Of a DNA stretch of 64,000 nucleotides, positions 1 through 11,488 are shown piece by piece (within the stretch, counting starts at the first letter, position 1; each line of letters opens with the position of its first letter). The translations under genes and the position numbers were made by a program. This stretch comes from Chiridota heheva. Taxonomy: Eukaryota > Echinodermata > Holothuroidea > Apodida > Chiridotidae. The stretch covers positions 1,963,501-2,027,500 of the forward strand of contig JAIGNY010000476.1 of the NCBI GenBank assembly GCA_020152595.1, written 5' to 3'. Below the pieces are notes generated by a model. The model had not been told where the DNA came from, ran no database searches, and saw only the letters and a list, made by a program, of their open reading frames with translations.

Positions 1-164
1 TTTGTCTCTGCTAATAAACTTCTGGTTTCCAAAATCATACATTCAAAGCAGTTATATTACGCTAGCAAACTTAACAATGCCGACAACAAAATGTCTTTCA
101 GATCGCGAACTTCCTTTTAAACAACCAAATCAAATTCCTTCCCAATCACATCGAGCCTCATAAG

Positions 165-1868
165 TTGAGTGACTGCTTTGCTGATTTCTTTTCGGACAAG
201 GTTGAAGATATTCGCTTAGATATGAATAATTATAATGTGACACTGGACCCTCATGCACTTGATGATCCACCTTACGATTGTTCAACTTTTTCTGACTTTA
301 ATCAAATAACTCAAATGGACGTCCATAAACTTATTTCACTCATGTCTAATGCATCATGCTCACTTGACCCTCAACCAACTTGGTTATTGAAGAAACACAT
401 AGCTCATTATCTACCAACCTTAACCAATATTGTCAACGCTTCACTTGATACAGGAGTCTTTCCTGATGATGCACATTTTGTTGTCATCAAACCTTTGCTT
501 AAAAAGCCAACTTTAGATAAGGAGGATCTAAAGAATTATCGGCCAGTTAGCAATTTGGCGTTTAATGCAAAGGTAATTGAAAAATGTGTGGCCACTCAAT
601 TCATCAACCACCTAAACGACAATAATCTGATGGATCCTCTACAATCAGCATACCGTGCTAAACATAGCACGGAGACAGCGCTTTTAAAAATTCAAAACGA
701 CATTTTACGAGACGTGGATTCAAAAAGAGTTGTTTTAATGGTCCTTTTGGACCTTACCTCTGCATTTGATACTGTAGACCAACATGGTCTACAGTATCCT
801 ACTTATTCGTCTTGAGAAACGCTTTAAAGTAACGGGAGTTGCACTTAGGTGGTTCTCGTCCTACCTTACAGGATGGAAGAGCTCTGTGAGTGTTTCTAAT
901 GAGTTATCAAAACCAAAAACACATAACTATGGACTCCCTCAAGTTTCATATTGGGACCCTTGCTGTTCCCGGTTTACACTGCACCACTGGGTGACATTGC
1001 AAAACAACATGGAGTGAGTTATCATATGTATGCTGACGATTCACAATTATATGTCTCCTGCAACCCTCGCAACACCAGCGACGTAGATAATGCTATGACA
1101 AAGTTATCCTCCTGTATTGATGAAATGAGGATATGGATGAAAGTCAATTATTTGAAATTAAATGATCCTAAAACTGAATTTTTCATAACTGGTTCACCTC
1201 ATCTTCTTAGAATACTACCTGAGTTGGAGATCATTGTTGGGTCAAGCAGTATCAAACCATCCAAATCAATCCGAAACCTTGGTGTCACTTTCAGTTCTTC
1301 ACTTTCCTTATCCAGCCATGTTGACGCTCTACGTCGGTCAATAATTTACCACATCAGAAACCTCTGGCGTATTCGAAGATTTATCGACACAAACACATGT
1401 CACCACCTAGTTCGTGCTTTGATCACATCCAGGTTGGACTACTGCAACTCACTCTTTACTGTTATGTCTCGTAGAGACTTGACAAGATTGCAGCGTCTCC
1501 AGAATAGAGCAGCGCGTCTGATATTCGGTGTTGGTAGACAAACTGATCCAGGTCCATTGATCAGCAAGCTACACTGGCTACCAATATCAAAATGGGTCAC
1601 CTACAAAACACTACTCTTCATCTACAAAATTCTGAATGGTGAGGCGCCTTGGTATTTAAAGGATATGATCAAGATAAGAAAACCTGCACGTGAACTCAGA
1701 TCGAGTAATGACCCCACCCGACTTCACATACCCATATCCAATTCTGCCATAGGTGACAAAAGATTTGAAATACTTGCATCCAGATCCTGGAACACTTTAC
1801 CCACCCACATGAGAACTTCTCCATCCACCACAGTATTAAAAAAGCTCTTAAAGACCCACTTATTTTGA
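165..1868 (+). pseudogene. LINE reverse transcriptase (frameshifted)
   Basis: RNA-directed DNA polymerase of the LINE. Three overlapping reading-frame pieces (165-815, 784-1017, 951-1868) together cover the fingers/palm/thumb. Visible motifs are NYRPVSNL near 535, palm motif A LLDLTSAFDTVD near 745-780, catalytic YADD at 1029-1040 and a C-terminal RLDYCNSLF / LQRLQNRAAR region typical of the CR1/L2 family. Breaks lie near 770-800, where a perfect 14-bp inverted repeat interrupts the sequence just after motif A, and near 940-950, where one base seems lost in the usual PQGSVLGPLLF segment. The catalytic aspartates remain, but no full-length protein can be made. Confidence 0.9.
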
Positions 1869-1901
1869 TATTTTTCATTTTGTTTTGTTTTACTTTGTAA
1901 G

Positions 1902-1926
1902 CGCCATGGTACTTTGGTGAATGGCG
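1902..1926 (+). other. LINE 3' terminal stem-loop
   Basis: Arms cgccat (1902-1907) and atggcg (1921-1926) are perfectly complementary around a 13-nt loop, directly upstream of the (ATT)n tail. In L2/CR1-type LINEs the 3' hairpin is the likely RT recognition site; that role is inferred here. Confidence 0.6.
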
Positions 1927-1959
1927 TATTTAAATAACATTTATTATTATTATTATTAC

Positions 1960-3330
1960 TACCCGGAGAGCTGTCGTCACAGGCGTATATATCGGGGGCA
2001 AGAGTGGTGATCGCCCCAGATGAAAAACTGGAGAGAGAAGTATCATTTCGCCCCCTCCGTGCAGCATAAAGGGGTAGAAAAATTCAAGATACTGTAGGCC
2101 TAAGTACGGGACCATGTTATATTGCAATTATTTCTATTTGAAATGATGGGGCGGAGGGCGGTTGGCAAAGGGCGGAAATTTTTATTAATCTATATATTTG
2201 GCCCCGGTCCGAAAATCTCAGCTTTCATTTGGCCAAAGCAAAAGTGCAATCATTTCAATACAATAAAATAATGGAGCGGAGGTAGGTTGGATAGGCGGGG
2301 GAGGGGGGAATAGGGGATTTTAGCCCAAATCTAAGACTTTATTTGGCTATGATGATTAAAATCATAGCGCTTCTGGGACGTTGCTCCTGGGCCCTAATCA
2401 GGTTTTTTGATTCCTTTACTTGGTTTATAATCACAACATATTTATATTTTCTTAAGTTTGCAAATTTCTTCTAATTTAATAGTCTATTTCGCCTTAGAAA
2501 ATGAAATCTTTGTAAATTTCGAACGAATCTAAGCTTTCATTTGGCTATCAAATGAACTTGATACAATCGTAGCGCCATGCTCTGGCCTCACCAGATAAGA
2601 GTATTGGAAACTTAATTTAGATTTATTGAATTTTGTACCCACCATCTGCCCATCCCTTATGCTCCATACTCATCCCTGCCTTCCCATGGAGCACATCTTT
2701 TTATTCATTTCATCGCTATACCCTTTTCCAGGGGACAAAATCAAATATTTTCTGAATCAATAGTTTTTCTCATTTGGACATTTCCAAATATCAATCTACC
2801 ATTTTGCGATTACTGACTGCAAAATTTCAACATTTTGTTGGTTCATTTTTGCAATTCCGAAAACTGAATTTTCAAATAAAATGAATAAGATTTCTAGGGA
2901 CGCTAGTGTGTGTGTGTGAGAGGGAAGGGGATAGGGTGTTGGGGGGGGGACCACTATGCTCTACCGAAGTAAATTGCTAAAGTATGATTCTATAGCGTGT
3001 TTCAATATTATCCAATTTTTCACTCCTGTGGAATTTGTTTCATTTTGTGGCAATTTTCGGGAAATTTCCTTCTTAATCGGAAAATATGGTCAATTTTTAT
3101 TAATTATCTGGAAATGTTGCCAAATATTACTGACATTGCCACTAATTTTACCAAATATTCCTTCAATCTTATGTTAATAAGTCTTAGTCGAAAGAAAAAG
3201 CATGTTGCGGGGAATGTGAAATCCTTTCATCTATTCATGGAGTAGCTTCCCCGATGCTCCCCACTTCCTAAGACTTTGCACCTTCATGGCCATACGAGGC
3301 GGGGGCTGGGAACGGGGGCTGGGAACGGCA
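1960..3330. other. AT-rich intergenic, old diverged repeats
   Basis: No supportable gene. A phrase like aatctaagctttcatttggct recurs in diverged form near 2215, 2330 and 2530, so part of this stretch may be an old repeat family. Short G-rich runs occur at 2300-2320 and 2940-2950. Confidence 0.4.
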
Positions 3331-3339
3331 TCCCCCCCC

Positions 3340-3490
3340 CCTCTTTTCGGTCGGATACCCTGAGTCGAGCACAATCATGCCCGACTCGGCTAGATATCTG
3401 GGTCATGCATACCCTCTCGACTCGGCATGATGTTGACAATATGATACTTCGTCACCGATCTCAGGCAGAGAGGCAAAATGTAATTTTTAA
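3340..3490. repeat. Single copy of the 52.5-53.1 kb satellite-like unit
   Basis: The segment with gactcggctagatatctggg, then gactcggcatgatgttgaca, then a caccgatctcaggcagag phrase matches, in the same order, the units tandemly repeated at 52500-53140. It is a dispersed copy of the same family, about 49 kb away. Confidence 0.7.
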
Positions 3491-3519
3491 ATCAGTGATG
3501 GAAGAAAATGTTCCGAAAT

Positions 3520-4010
3520 TAATCTAAATTTTCGAAAATGCGAGAAAATTTCCTGAAAACAAGTCAAAAATACGCTAAATTTCCCCAAAATTGAAAAACT
3601 TGCACGAATAGTGAAAAAATTGGCCGAAAATTAAGGAAATGTTCCGAGAATCGAAGGAAATTGCCTGGAAATTAGTCAAAAATACGCAACATTTTCCCCA
3701 AATCAAAAAACCTGAACGAATAGTAAAAGAATTGCCCAAAAATTAAGAAAAGTTTCCGAAAATTGAGGAAAATTGCCCGGAAATGAGTCAAACATACGCT
3801 AAGTTTTTCCCAAATCGAAAAACCTGCACAAATAGTGAAGGAAATTGCCCAAAATTAAGGAAATTTTCTGAAAATCCAAGAAAAATGCCCGGAAAATAGT
3901 CAAAAATACGCAACACTGAAATACTGAAGGAAATTGCCCAAAAATAAAGGAAATTTTCCGGAAATCAAAAAATCACCCGGAAATTAAGGAAAGCTCCTGA
4001 ATATTAATCA
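3520..4010. repeat. 112-bp tandem repeat, at least 4 copies
   Basis: The anchor phrase gtcaaaaatacgc (with small changes) begins at 3563, 3675, 3787 and 3899, a constant 112-bp period. Each unit contains aaaacctgcacgaatagtg and ggaaattgcccgaaaatta sub-phrases, and the last copies have short deletions. AT-rich and non-coding. Confidence 0.85.
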
Positions 4011-4144
4011 TAATTTTCCGAAAATTGGTTAAAAAATTCGCGAAAAGGAAAACAACCCGCCCGAAAATTTTCTGAAATTGCCTGCAAATTTAGAAATTTT
4101 CCGAAAATCGCACAAAATTGTCCGCAAAATAAGTGACGCTCCCG

Positions 4145-4770
<626 letters not shown>

Positions 4771-5022
4771 ACATTTAAAAATGAGCCTTGTCGGTAAAAT
4801 TTCAAATTAGTCCGGCGGTAAATTATTTTACTCCCTCCCCCTCCCCTCCTGTTCCTGTCAAAACAGTCTACTAACGCGGCTGTCCTTTGGCGTTCATTTC
4901 TGCATTCTCCGTTACCGGTGACAATAATTGCTTAATATAATGGAAAATGTCTAGAGATTTTAGAGAGTATATGTTTCGGTAGATCGTACAGTACAGTTCA
5001 GATAAACTTGCGGGGCGGTGAC

Positions 5023-5320
5023 CAGCGGCGCAACAATAGGGTGGGAAGGGTGGGCAAACCACACGAGCGCGAGATTTGAGGGGACACGAGCAATGACACT
5101 GTGCGATATGTTTGTTATGCAGGCCCCCGACACATGATCCATGTTGAGGGGAGCGGACGGGGGCCAAGACCGAGGTAATTATTTTTTTGAATAATTAACA
5201 CAAATAAGGCCTATTTTAAAACCATTGGGGACCATGGCCCCGGTCCCCGGTGTCGGGCCTTGTTATGGGGCCCGAACGCTAAATTCCCAACTGGTTCCCA
5301 GACCGCTTTTTGCGCCACTG
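5023..5320. mobile_element. hAT-type MITE with 8-bp target duplication
   Basis: The left end cagcggcgcaac (5023) and right end gcgccactg (to 5320) are imperfect terminal inverted repeats of the CAGnGGCG type found in hAT elements. The flanking octamers gcggtgac (5015-5022) and gcgttgac (5321-5328) agree at 7 of 8 positions, as expected for a hAT target-site duplication. The element is 298 bp and non-coding, so it is non-autonomous. Confidence 0.75.
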
Positions 5321-5409
5321 GCGTTGACCGTGTGTAAATGACTGAACTGAAACAAGTAGATTCGATCATCTAACAGTCTAATGCTAAGGATGTATAATGG
5401 CCAAGGAGG

Positions 5410-5766
5410 CAGTGGCGTAACTAAGAGGGACAGGGGGCCTGTAGAAAAACGGCTCGTACAGTGCCCCGCGGTTTGTCAAGACCCATATAAGGGCGGGCCC
5501 CGCGTTTCGGCTATTTTTTATTTTATTTTTTGATATACAGAATGGGCCTGGGCTCCAAACATTTCATTGAACTAGACCGGCAGAGGTGGTTTACATATCA
5601 AGGAAAGTAAACAATCAAGTTAAATTCAGTTGGCTAGGCCTAGTGATCAGCCAATAGTCCCGCCCGACCAATGACCCCCCACCCCACTTCCTTCTCCTCA
5701 CGCTACTCAGTGTGCACAGGGTTTCGTTGTATCATAGGGGCCCGCAGGACCCTAGCTACGCCACTG
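5410..5766. mobile_element. hAT-type MITE with 8-bp target duplication
   Basis: Terminal repeats cagtggcgtaact (5410-5422) and agctacgccactg (5754-5766) are inverse complements with one mismatch. The flanking octamers caggagg-type caaggagg (5402-5409) and taaggagg (5767-5774) match 7 of 8. The interior (357 bp total) has no ORF. It lies about 90 bp from another MITE of similar ends, but the interiors differ. Confidence 0.85.
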
Positions 5767-5774
5767 TAAGGAGG

Positions 5775-6530
5775 TAAACTAAATCATAATGTTACCTCCT
5801 TGCGATGACTTACAAGTTTCTATTCAATAATAGAGAAATATAAGTCTTTATCATTGTTTCTACGCAATAAATTCAATTTGATAAATTGCCGAAAATACAA
5901 GGCATCCGTAGAACAACATAAAAGTTTACTTCATCTACAAAGTGTAGATAAGTGTACGTTTTGACCATGAAAGGTCACGAACATGACGCAGGCAACGTCA
6001 TTTTCGTTCCCTGTTTTGTTAAGAGGAACGTAGAAACCTTGAGTTAGAATTTCCGTTTCTGAGAAATAGGCTTAGTAAAATAGTAAAAAATACGTTGCTT
6101 TGAAGAAGTTAAATGTCAGCTCCCTCCATGAAGTGTCAGGATCCGTAGAAAAAAGGACAGCAGGAGTAAGTGATTGTTTACGTGTAACGACATGTCAAAT
6201 AACAAGAAAGCAATCCACGATGTTGAGACATGCTTGGCTATCTTTCTTTAGGCATGTCGATGGATTGTACTGCCAATGGGAATACAAACAAAGAGACCTT
6301 TGACCTTTTGACCCCAGAGTCTACGGGGGGACATAAATTCATGTACAGGGTACAACATTGGGTTGGTATAGGTGTTGCACTTTCGGAATTTAAAGAGGCG
6401 AAATCGTCATATGTGTACAATATTTAGATTTCCTTTCAAATTTATTGATTGGTCAAAATTTTGCTGTGCGATTCGTTGTCTCGTATTGCAAGGTATATAG
6501 TTATTCAAAACGCTTTTAAAGTCATTATAC
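5775..6530. other. No gene seen
   Basis: Short open frames around 6100-6430 overlap on both strands and show no codon bias, domain or splice pattern. I see nothing supportable here. Confidence 0.4.
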
Positions 6531-6533
6531 TAG

Positions 6534-6605
6534 TTTGCCCAGTTGGTTACGGCGATCGAAAATAATTTTATTTTTAAACTAACAGTCGTGAGTTCGAGCC
6601 CCGGA
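6534..6605 (+). repeat. tRNA-like SINE head or tRNA pseudogene
   Basis: An A-box-like string tttgcccagttggtta (6535-6550) is followed about 45 nt later by a B-box-like gagttcgagcccc (6590-6602). The T-arm stem has mismatches and the anticodon arm cannot be folded well, so this is not a functional tRNA. It may be a polymerase III promoter of a SINE. Confidence 0.45.
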
Positions 6606-6959
6606 AGAATCGTTTATTGCGACTTTTGCTTTTATCTTCTTTTTTTTCTCAGGAATTTTCACTTGGTAACTATCATTGCAGTATTATAATACTAATATTT
6701 CACTTCCACTTTTTCTTTCTGACAAACGCGTTGAAAAAAAAAGGTTTCTCGTCACAGTAACGTAATGCGCTGTGTATGTAACTCGGCACACACAATGTGT
6801 AGAAGCTCTTTGATGCTAGTGTCTGGCTGCACAAACAGACAGTAGATCGGATCTTGCGTCCACAACGGGAAGTGACGTCAAAATATCGCATCCCCAATTT
6901 TACCGTATTAATGAGACGAGCCTCCCTCTTTAAAGTGGTACAAAAAATATACAAATTTG

Positions 6960-7610
6960 TACATAATTAGCTTACATGTTAATTGATGACATTCCACGCA
7001 TACAGTACAGGTCTAGACCCTGTAACTGGTGATCCTATTATGTTTTGTAAAAATATCAAATAGTTCCATAAGATCAAGTTCTAAGGTGCTTCATCTTTTT
7101 TGCAATAAACAAACAGGATTGAAATGTGTACCTCAACTTTTTACACAACTAATGACACACCTGCCAGAAATCAAGACTTTAAGAGGGCATGTGTTTTTAA
7201 AAGTTTAAAAAAGCAAACATACCAGTAAATTGATGGCATCACGCAATATAGATTTAGACCATACAACCAATGACCCCTTTTACTTTTTTCAAAACAAGTG
7301 TACATAGGACCTTTCCAGAGATGATGAAATATTCTCTAAATGGTTTACTACAAATCATCGCTTTGAAGGTGAAAAAAGCCAACTATGCAAGCTTACATGT
7401 AAACTGATGACATCCCAGCTAAAATTTAAGCATGATTAAGTTGGTTAATCTTGATGGCTTTATAGAAGTTATCATATGTACAGTGACCTCTTTAAAAAAA
7501 TGGACAACTATGGTATGTACTAGACATTAACTGTCAACTTAAAGGCGACGACATATTTATTGTATCCACAGACCAGTTAACTAAAATTATGAGATTTTAG
7601 TGTTCCATGA
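6960..7610. repeat. Diverged repeat array
   Basis: A phrase of the type agcttacatgt-aattgatgacatcccacg followed by a tagacc-ta-cca-tga-cc phrase recurs near 6967, 7212 and 7389, with a partial copy near 7540. Spacing is irregular (about 247, then 174 bp). Non-coding. Confidence 0.45.
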
Positions 7611-7828
7611 ATGACATGCGTATATAAATATATACTCTTCATTTACAGGTGTTAACACACTTCCAGTGCAGACATGCTCGTTAACAGAAATTCCCTGTTG
7701 AGCAAAATCATCGCTTGTGTCAACTGAGGCCATCTGGTCAACTTCTGTCAATGAGTGACTTTCATTTCGTTTATTTTGTCTTCATATTGATGTCCATCTT
7801 GTTCCTTCTAAAATGTTCTTTTGTGGAT

Positions 7829-8007
7829 TTACCCCGCTAAGCGTAGTGGGGATATTTACGAGAGTTATACTTACCTTCCATGCTATTAATATGCAATCTG
7901 GTCACATGACTTGATTTTAACGCACTTCTAACCGACTTTAAAAACGTAGTTACCAGCCCAGCCCTGACCTTTATATTACCTCTACTAACCCTCACTTAAT
8001 ATTCCAC
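7829..8007. repeat. DIRS terminal inverted repeat (3' side)
   Basis: Positions 7868-8002 match the reverse complement of about 14186-14325, including the strings ccatgctattaatatgcaat and ccagcccagcyctgac. The outermost 40 bases (taccccgctaagcg...) are unique to this end but recur inverted at 8070-8098. Confidence 0.88.
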
Positions 8008-8036
8008 CGAGGCCTGAACGAGAGGGAAGGCGGGCC

Positions 8037-8152
8037 GGGATGCATGGAAGGTAAATATAACTCTCGTAAATATCCCCGCTACGCTTAGCGGGGTAAATTT
8101 ACTTCTAGCTATACCTTTCCTTCCATGCTATTAATATGCAATCAGATTGCAA
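8037..8152. repeat. DIRS internal complementary region
   Basis: This segment is the reverse complement of the outer low-coordinate end (7829-7885) fused to the reverse complement of the outer high-coordinate end (about 14285-14329). At the fusion (about 8095-8103) the sequence reads gtaaatttac where the genomic flanks have GAT, so the circle-junction trinucleotide seems to be AAT. In DIRS-1 this region templates completion of the element ends. Confidence 0.85.
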
Positions 8153-8829
8153 CCGAGGATAGGAAGGAAGGGAGTTCAGGTCGCAGCACAATTTTCCAAA
8201 GGCTGGTACTAAAACTCGCACTAGTCTTATCCTGCTTAAAGGACGAAATTCTTTCCCCTCTTTAGGACGAAAAACCTCTGAATAGGAACTATAGAAAATA
8301 GTGACCCACTGCTAGTTATGACAAGAGAACAGAAAGCACTCTGTTGAGAATAACCGAAGTAAAACGTCTACAGAACAAAGGTTAATCATCTGCGAAAACA
8401 TGCGAACATAATCCGTTAGTGAACAGAATCAAACTGTAAACAACGCCCAATAAGCCATCACGAAAACTCACCAGGTTCGTCAGAGGACCAGAGCGGTTTA
8501 GGAAAGCATGAAGGAATCAAACCGTCTGTAAAGTTAAACTAAACAGAAGCTGCCAGAACCTTTTTAGTCAAACATAAACGAAATAAAAGGTGCCAAAGAT
8601 CGGCAAAATTCCGTTAGTAAAACAACAAAAGAACAATCGCCAAAACAACGCCAAAGTTTTGTTAGTAGGAATAAACAAAGTAAAAAGAGCCTGAAAAATG
8701 GCCAACATTTTTAGTTAGTAAAAAAAAACGAAGTAAACGTGCCAAAAGAGCGGCCGAAATCCGTTAGTGAACGACTAAGACGTTGAGAAATTTAACGTAA
8801 TAACTCCAACTGAACGAGAGAACGTGAAT

Positions 8830-9700
8830 AATTGAAAGCGAGAATATTCACCTCAAGAAAGGGTTGTTCCCCTTCTTGAAAGAACGGCCCTTGTAACTCC
8901 GCCTTGATAGTCTGGTATATCCTTAAGATATGCGGAGACGAACGTGGCTGGTGTTTTCCATACCGCAGCACGAAGAATTTCGTTGAGGGGAACCCCACCG
9001 AAAAGCGCAATTGATGTAGCTATGCCTCGTACCTGATGTGCCTTAACTGATCGTTCCTTGAATAACGCAGATTTATTGTATGTGATTGCCTAAACAATCC
9101 AACGCGAAATCATATCACGCGAGACGGCGCGATGCGGATTTTATAAGGACACGAATAAGGTGGTGACGTCGTTCCGAAAAGATTGCGTACGTTTAATATA
9201 GTGTTTGAGACATCGAACGGGGCACCACAGAAAACGTAGCGAGTGACGGAAGGAAAATAGGTTCCGGTAAAAACTCTAATGTTTGGTGCTTGGCTAAGAC
9301 GGCTGGGTCGGGCACGAGTCGAACGCCTCCCGAATAAAGAATACTGTTTTGATTGTCAGCTCCTTGAGTGGACATTCTGACAAAGGCTCAAACGGAGCCC
9401 GTGCTTATGTCTCGAAAACCACTTGCATATCCCACGGAGAGAGAGGTTCCGAACTGAAGGTCTTTGTAAGAACATTCCTTTAATTAATCTTTCCAGAGGC
9501 TGCGCGTCAGTGACAGTCGAGCCATCTAGAAAGCCCCGGTGGGTGACTGCTATGGCTGCCCTGAACCCCTCGACTGTATTGATGGATTTATTCAGGTTAA
9601 ACTGGACCAACACAAAATCCGCTACGTCACCAAGAGGCGGAGAAACCGATCTATCCTGGCACTAGTCTTGGAACATTCCGAGTCTGGAAGCATAAGTACA
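8830..9700 (-). pseudogene. DIRS tyrosine recombinase (degenerate)
   Basis: Catalytic domain of the DIRS integrase-like tyrosine recombinase, in fragments across three frames. The minus strand shows the N-terminal part (9356-9613, containing NTVEGFRAAIAV), a middle part with stops, and the C-terminal block. HQVR (the HxxR catalytic pair) lies at 9027-9038, followed by GIATSIALFGGVPLNEIL. The block ends with WKTPATFVSAYLKD, where the probable nucleophilic tyrosine is at 8938-8940. Several frameshifts and stops make it non-functional. Assignment rests on these motifs and on position downstream of RT/RNase H. Confidence 0.85.
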
Positions 9701-9730
9701 TCCCCAAAGTGGAAGACCTTCAGCTGCCTC

Positions 9731-10530
9731 CTAAAGACCCTGCGACACAAGGTATTCGCGGATAGAGGCCACATATGGAGTGTTCTTGGATTGTGGTGTA
9801 GTTTTCCGGAGCCCGGGATTGAGACTAGCTCGTCCGTGACCGGAAGCTCGTACGGGAAACCTGCGACAAGATTGAGCAGCTGAGGGAACCACAGTTAGCC
9901 GGGCCAGTTGGGAGCTTCCAGAAGAAACATGTGACACTGATCGTACATAACCTTGCCTATTACTCTCGGTACCTGTGCGAACGGTGGGAAGGCATAGTCC
10001 ACGAAGTGGGTCCAGCTGATCATGAACGCAACGACTTTCCAGACTCTCGGGTTGGGTGTCAGAGCGCAAGAAATTGGTAACTTGTGGTTGTTTATGGACG
10101 CGAACAGATCTACGTCTGGGAGACCGAAGGTCAAACCAGATCGCCTCGGCCACCCCCGGGAGGAGGGTCCATTCTGTGGGGACTTCTTGGAGGCGGGATA
10201 ACTGATCCGCGATCGTGTTCTCCTTGCCTGGCAGGTCGACCGCCTGAAGTGTGACCTTGTTCGTCATGCGTCAAGACAGAAGGGACTTGGCTAGGATCTA
10301 AAGTTTCCTGGATCTCGTGCCTCTCTGTCTGTTGATAAACGCCACTACCGGTGCGTATGAGAACAGTCCTGTTCCGTACCTGTGGTAGGAAATGAACAAG
10401 AGCCCGGCGTACTACCTCTAGTTCCAACAGATTGATGTGCTGACCGCACCAAGTGTCCGTCCAAAATCCCGCGACTTGGAACCACGCTAAATGCGCTCAC
10501 CACCCCGTCAGAGACGCATCGGTCACCACT
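9731..10530 (-). pseudogene. DIRS RNase H and linker (degenerate)
   Basis: The RNase H domain begins with VVTDASLTGW (about 10500-10530, carrying the first catalytic aspartate) and continues in other frames with NLLELEVVRRAL (near 10420) and PGKENTIADQLSR (near 10220). Next comes GLPDVDLFASINNHKLP (near 10100), a connector segment characteristic of DIRS polyproteins before the recombinase. At least three frame changes occur, so it is inactive. Confidence 0.85.
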
Positions 10531-11488
10531 GACACTGAAGGTCTGACGGGTGGAAAAATCGCTCCCTGCGACAGGTGAGAGTGGATGCACCACCACCAAA
10601 TGTGGGCGACTACCGCCTGTGTACGGGGGACGAGGACGCAGGTCCCTCCTGGATAAAATAATCCAGTGGATGAAATTGTAGATCCCGCATGTAAAACCTG
10701 CACATGGGGACTACATCTACTAGGCTGGCTAGGTATCCTAAGAATACCAGCCATGCTCTCGCCGGCGACGCTGATTGCGAGAAGAGGACGTCGGCTCCCG
10801 CCCTCACGACTAGGATCCGCTCCTCCGTCGGTCGTATACGACCTTGAATAAAATCCAGGACTGCTCCTAGAAAGGTGGCAGTCTAAGTAGGAGCTAGATT
10901 GGACATGGCGAGGTTGATCACCCACCTTAAGTCCTGAGCCACTCTTATGACTATGTTCGTGTGTTCTGCGACGGCGGCTGCGTTTACTGCGACGATCAGC
11001 CAGTCGTCTAGGTACATACAGATTCTGATGCCTTGCTTTTATGCGTCCGCGAGGTCGACAGAGGTGGCCCACAGGCCCCTCATCAAGTGAGGGAGGATGG
11101 ATTAAAGAGTCTCCGTCTTGAGCTTCAACGGACGAATGAACCTGTTGAATGGTCTCAGATTGATGATCGGGCGCCACTTGTTCCCCTTCTTGGGGGCCAG
11201 GAAAAACGTGAACATTACGAGGTTCCTGGGAGGATTTGAAATGGGGATAATGGCGCTCTCCGCCAGCAGTTCCCCGATTTCTGTCCTCAACAACTCTTCG
11301 TGGTCGCTCAGACGAAACAGGGCGTAAGACCCTTCATGGGGCGGGGGAGTCGTGAACTCCAGACGGTAACTCTGCCGAATGGTTCGTAGCACAAAACGCC
11401 CCCGACTGAGCCGCCCGTCAACGGGACGTCGGGGTGGGTACCCGCTCTGCGTGCAGAGGGGAAGAGCGTTGACCGCTCTCTGCCACAT
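10531..11488 (-). pseudogene. DIRS reverse transcriptase with deleted palm
   Basis: The fingers start with EIGELLAESAIIPI, then FFLAPKKGNKWRPIINLRPF near 11150-11220. Motif A survives as SVDLADA at 11042-11062. The catalytic YLDDW motif lies at 11000-11014, only about 27 nt further on, whereas roughly 70-80 residues normally separate these motifs. An internal deletion has therefore removed most of the palm between motifs A and C. Thumb-like sequence (FLGAVLDF) follows near 10860. No active enzyme is possible. Confidence 0.88.

Larger units (their letters stand above)
1..1958 (+). mobile_element. CR1/L2-like LINE, 5'-truncated by window edge
   Basis: Non-LTR retrotransposon 3' portion. The sequence shows reverse transcriptase followed directly by a short 3' UTR that ends in an ATT-repeat tail (about 1939-1958), with a small stem-loop just before the tail. 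This 3' layout (hairpin plus short simple repeat instead of poly-A) is typical of the CR1/L2 group. The start lies outside the window, so the endonuclease and ORF1 cannot be judged. The copy is dead because the RT is frameshifted. Confidence 0.85.

Noticed and set aside
4871..5167. 98-codon minus-strand ORF
   Set aside because: Overlaps the MITE at 5023-5320 and has no coding features.
6534..6605. Functional tRNA gene
   Set aside because: A and B boxes are present, but the T-stem and anticodon arm do not pair; kept only as a tRNA-like repeat.
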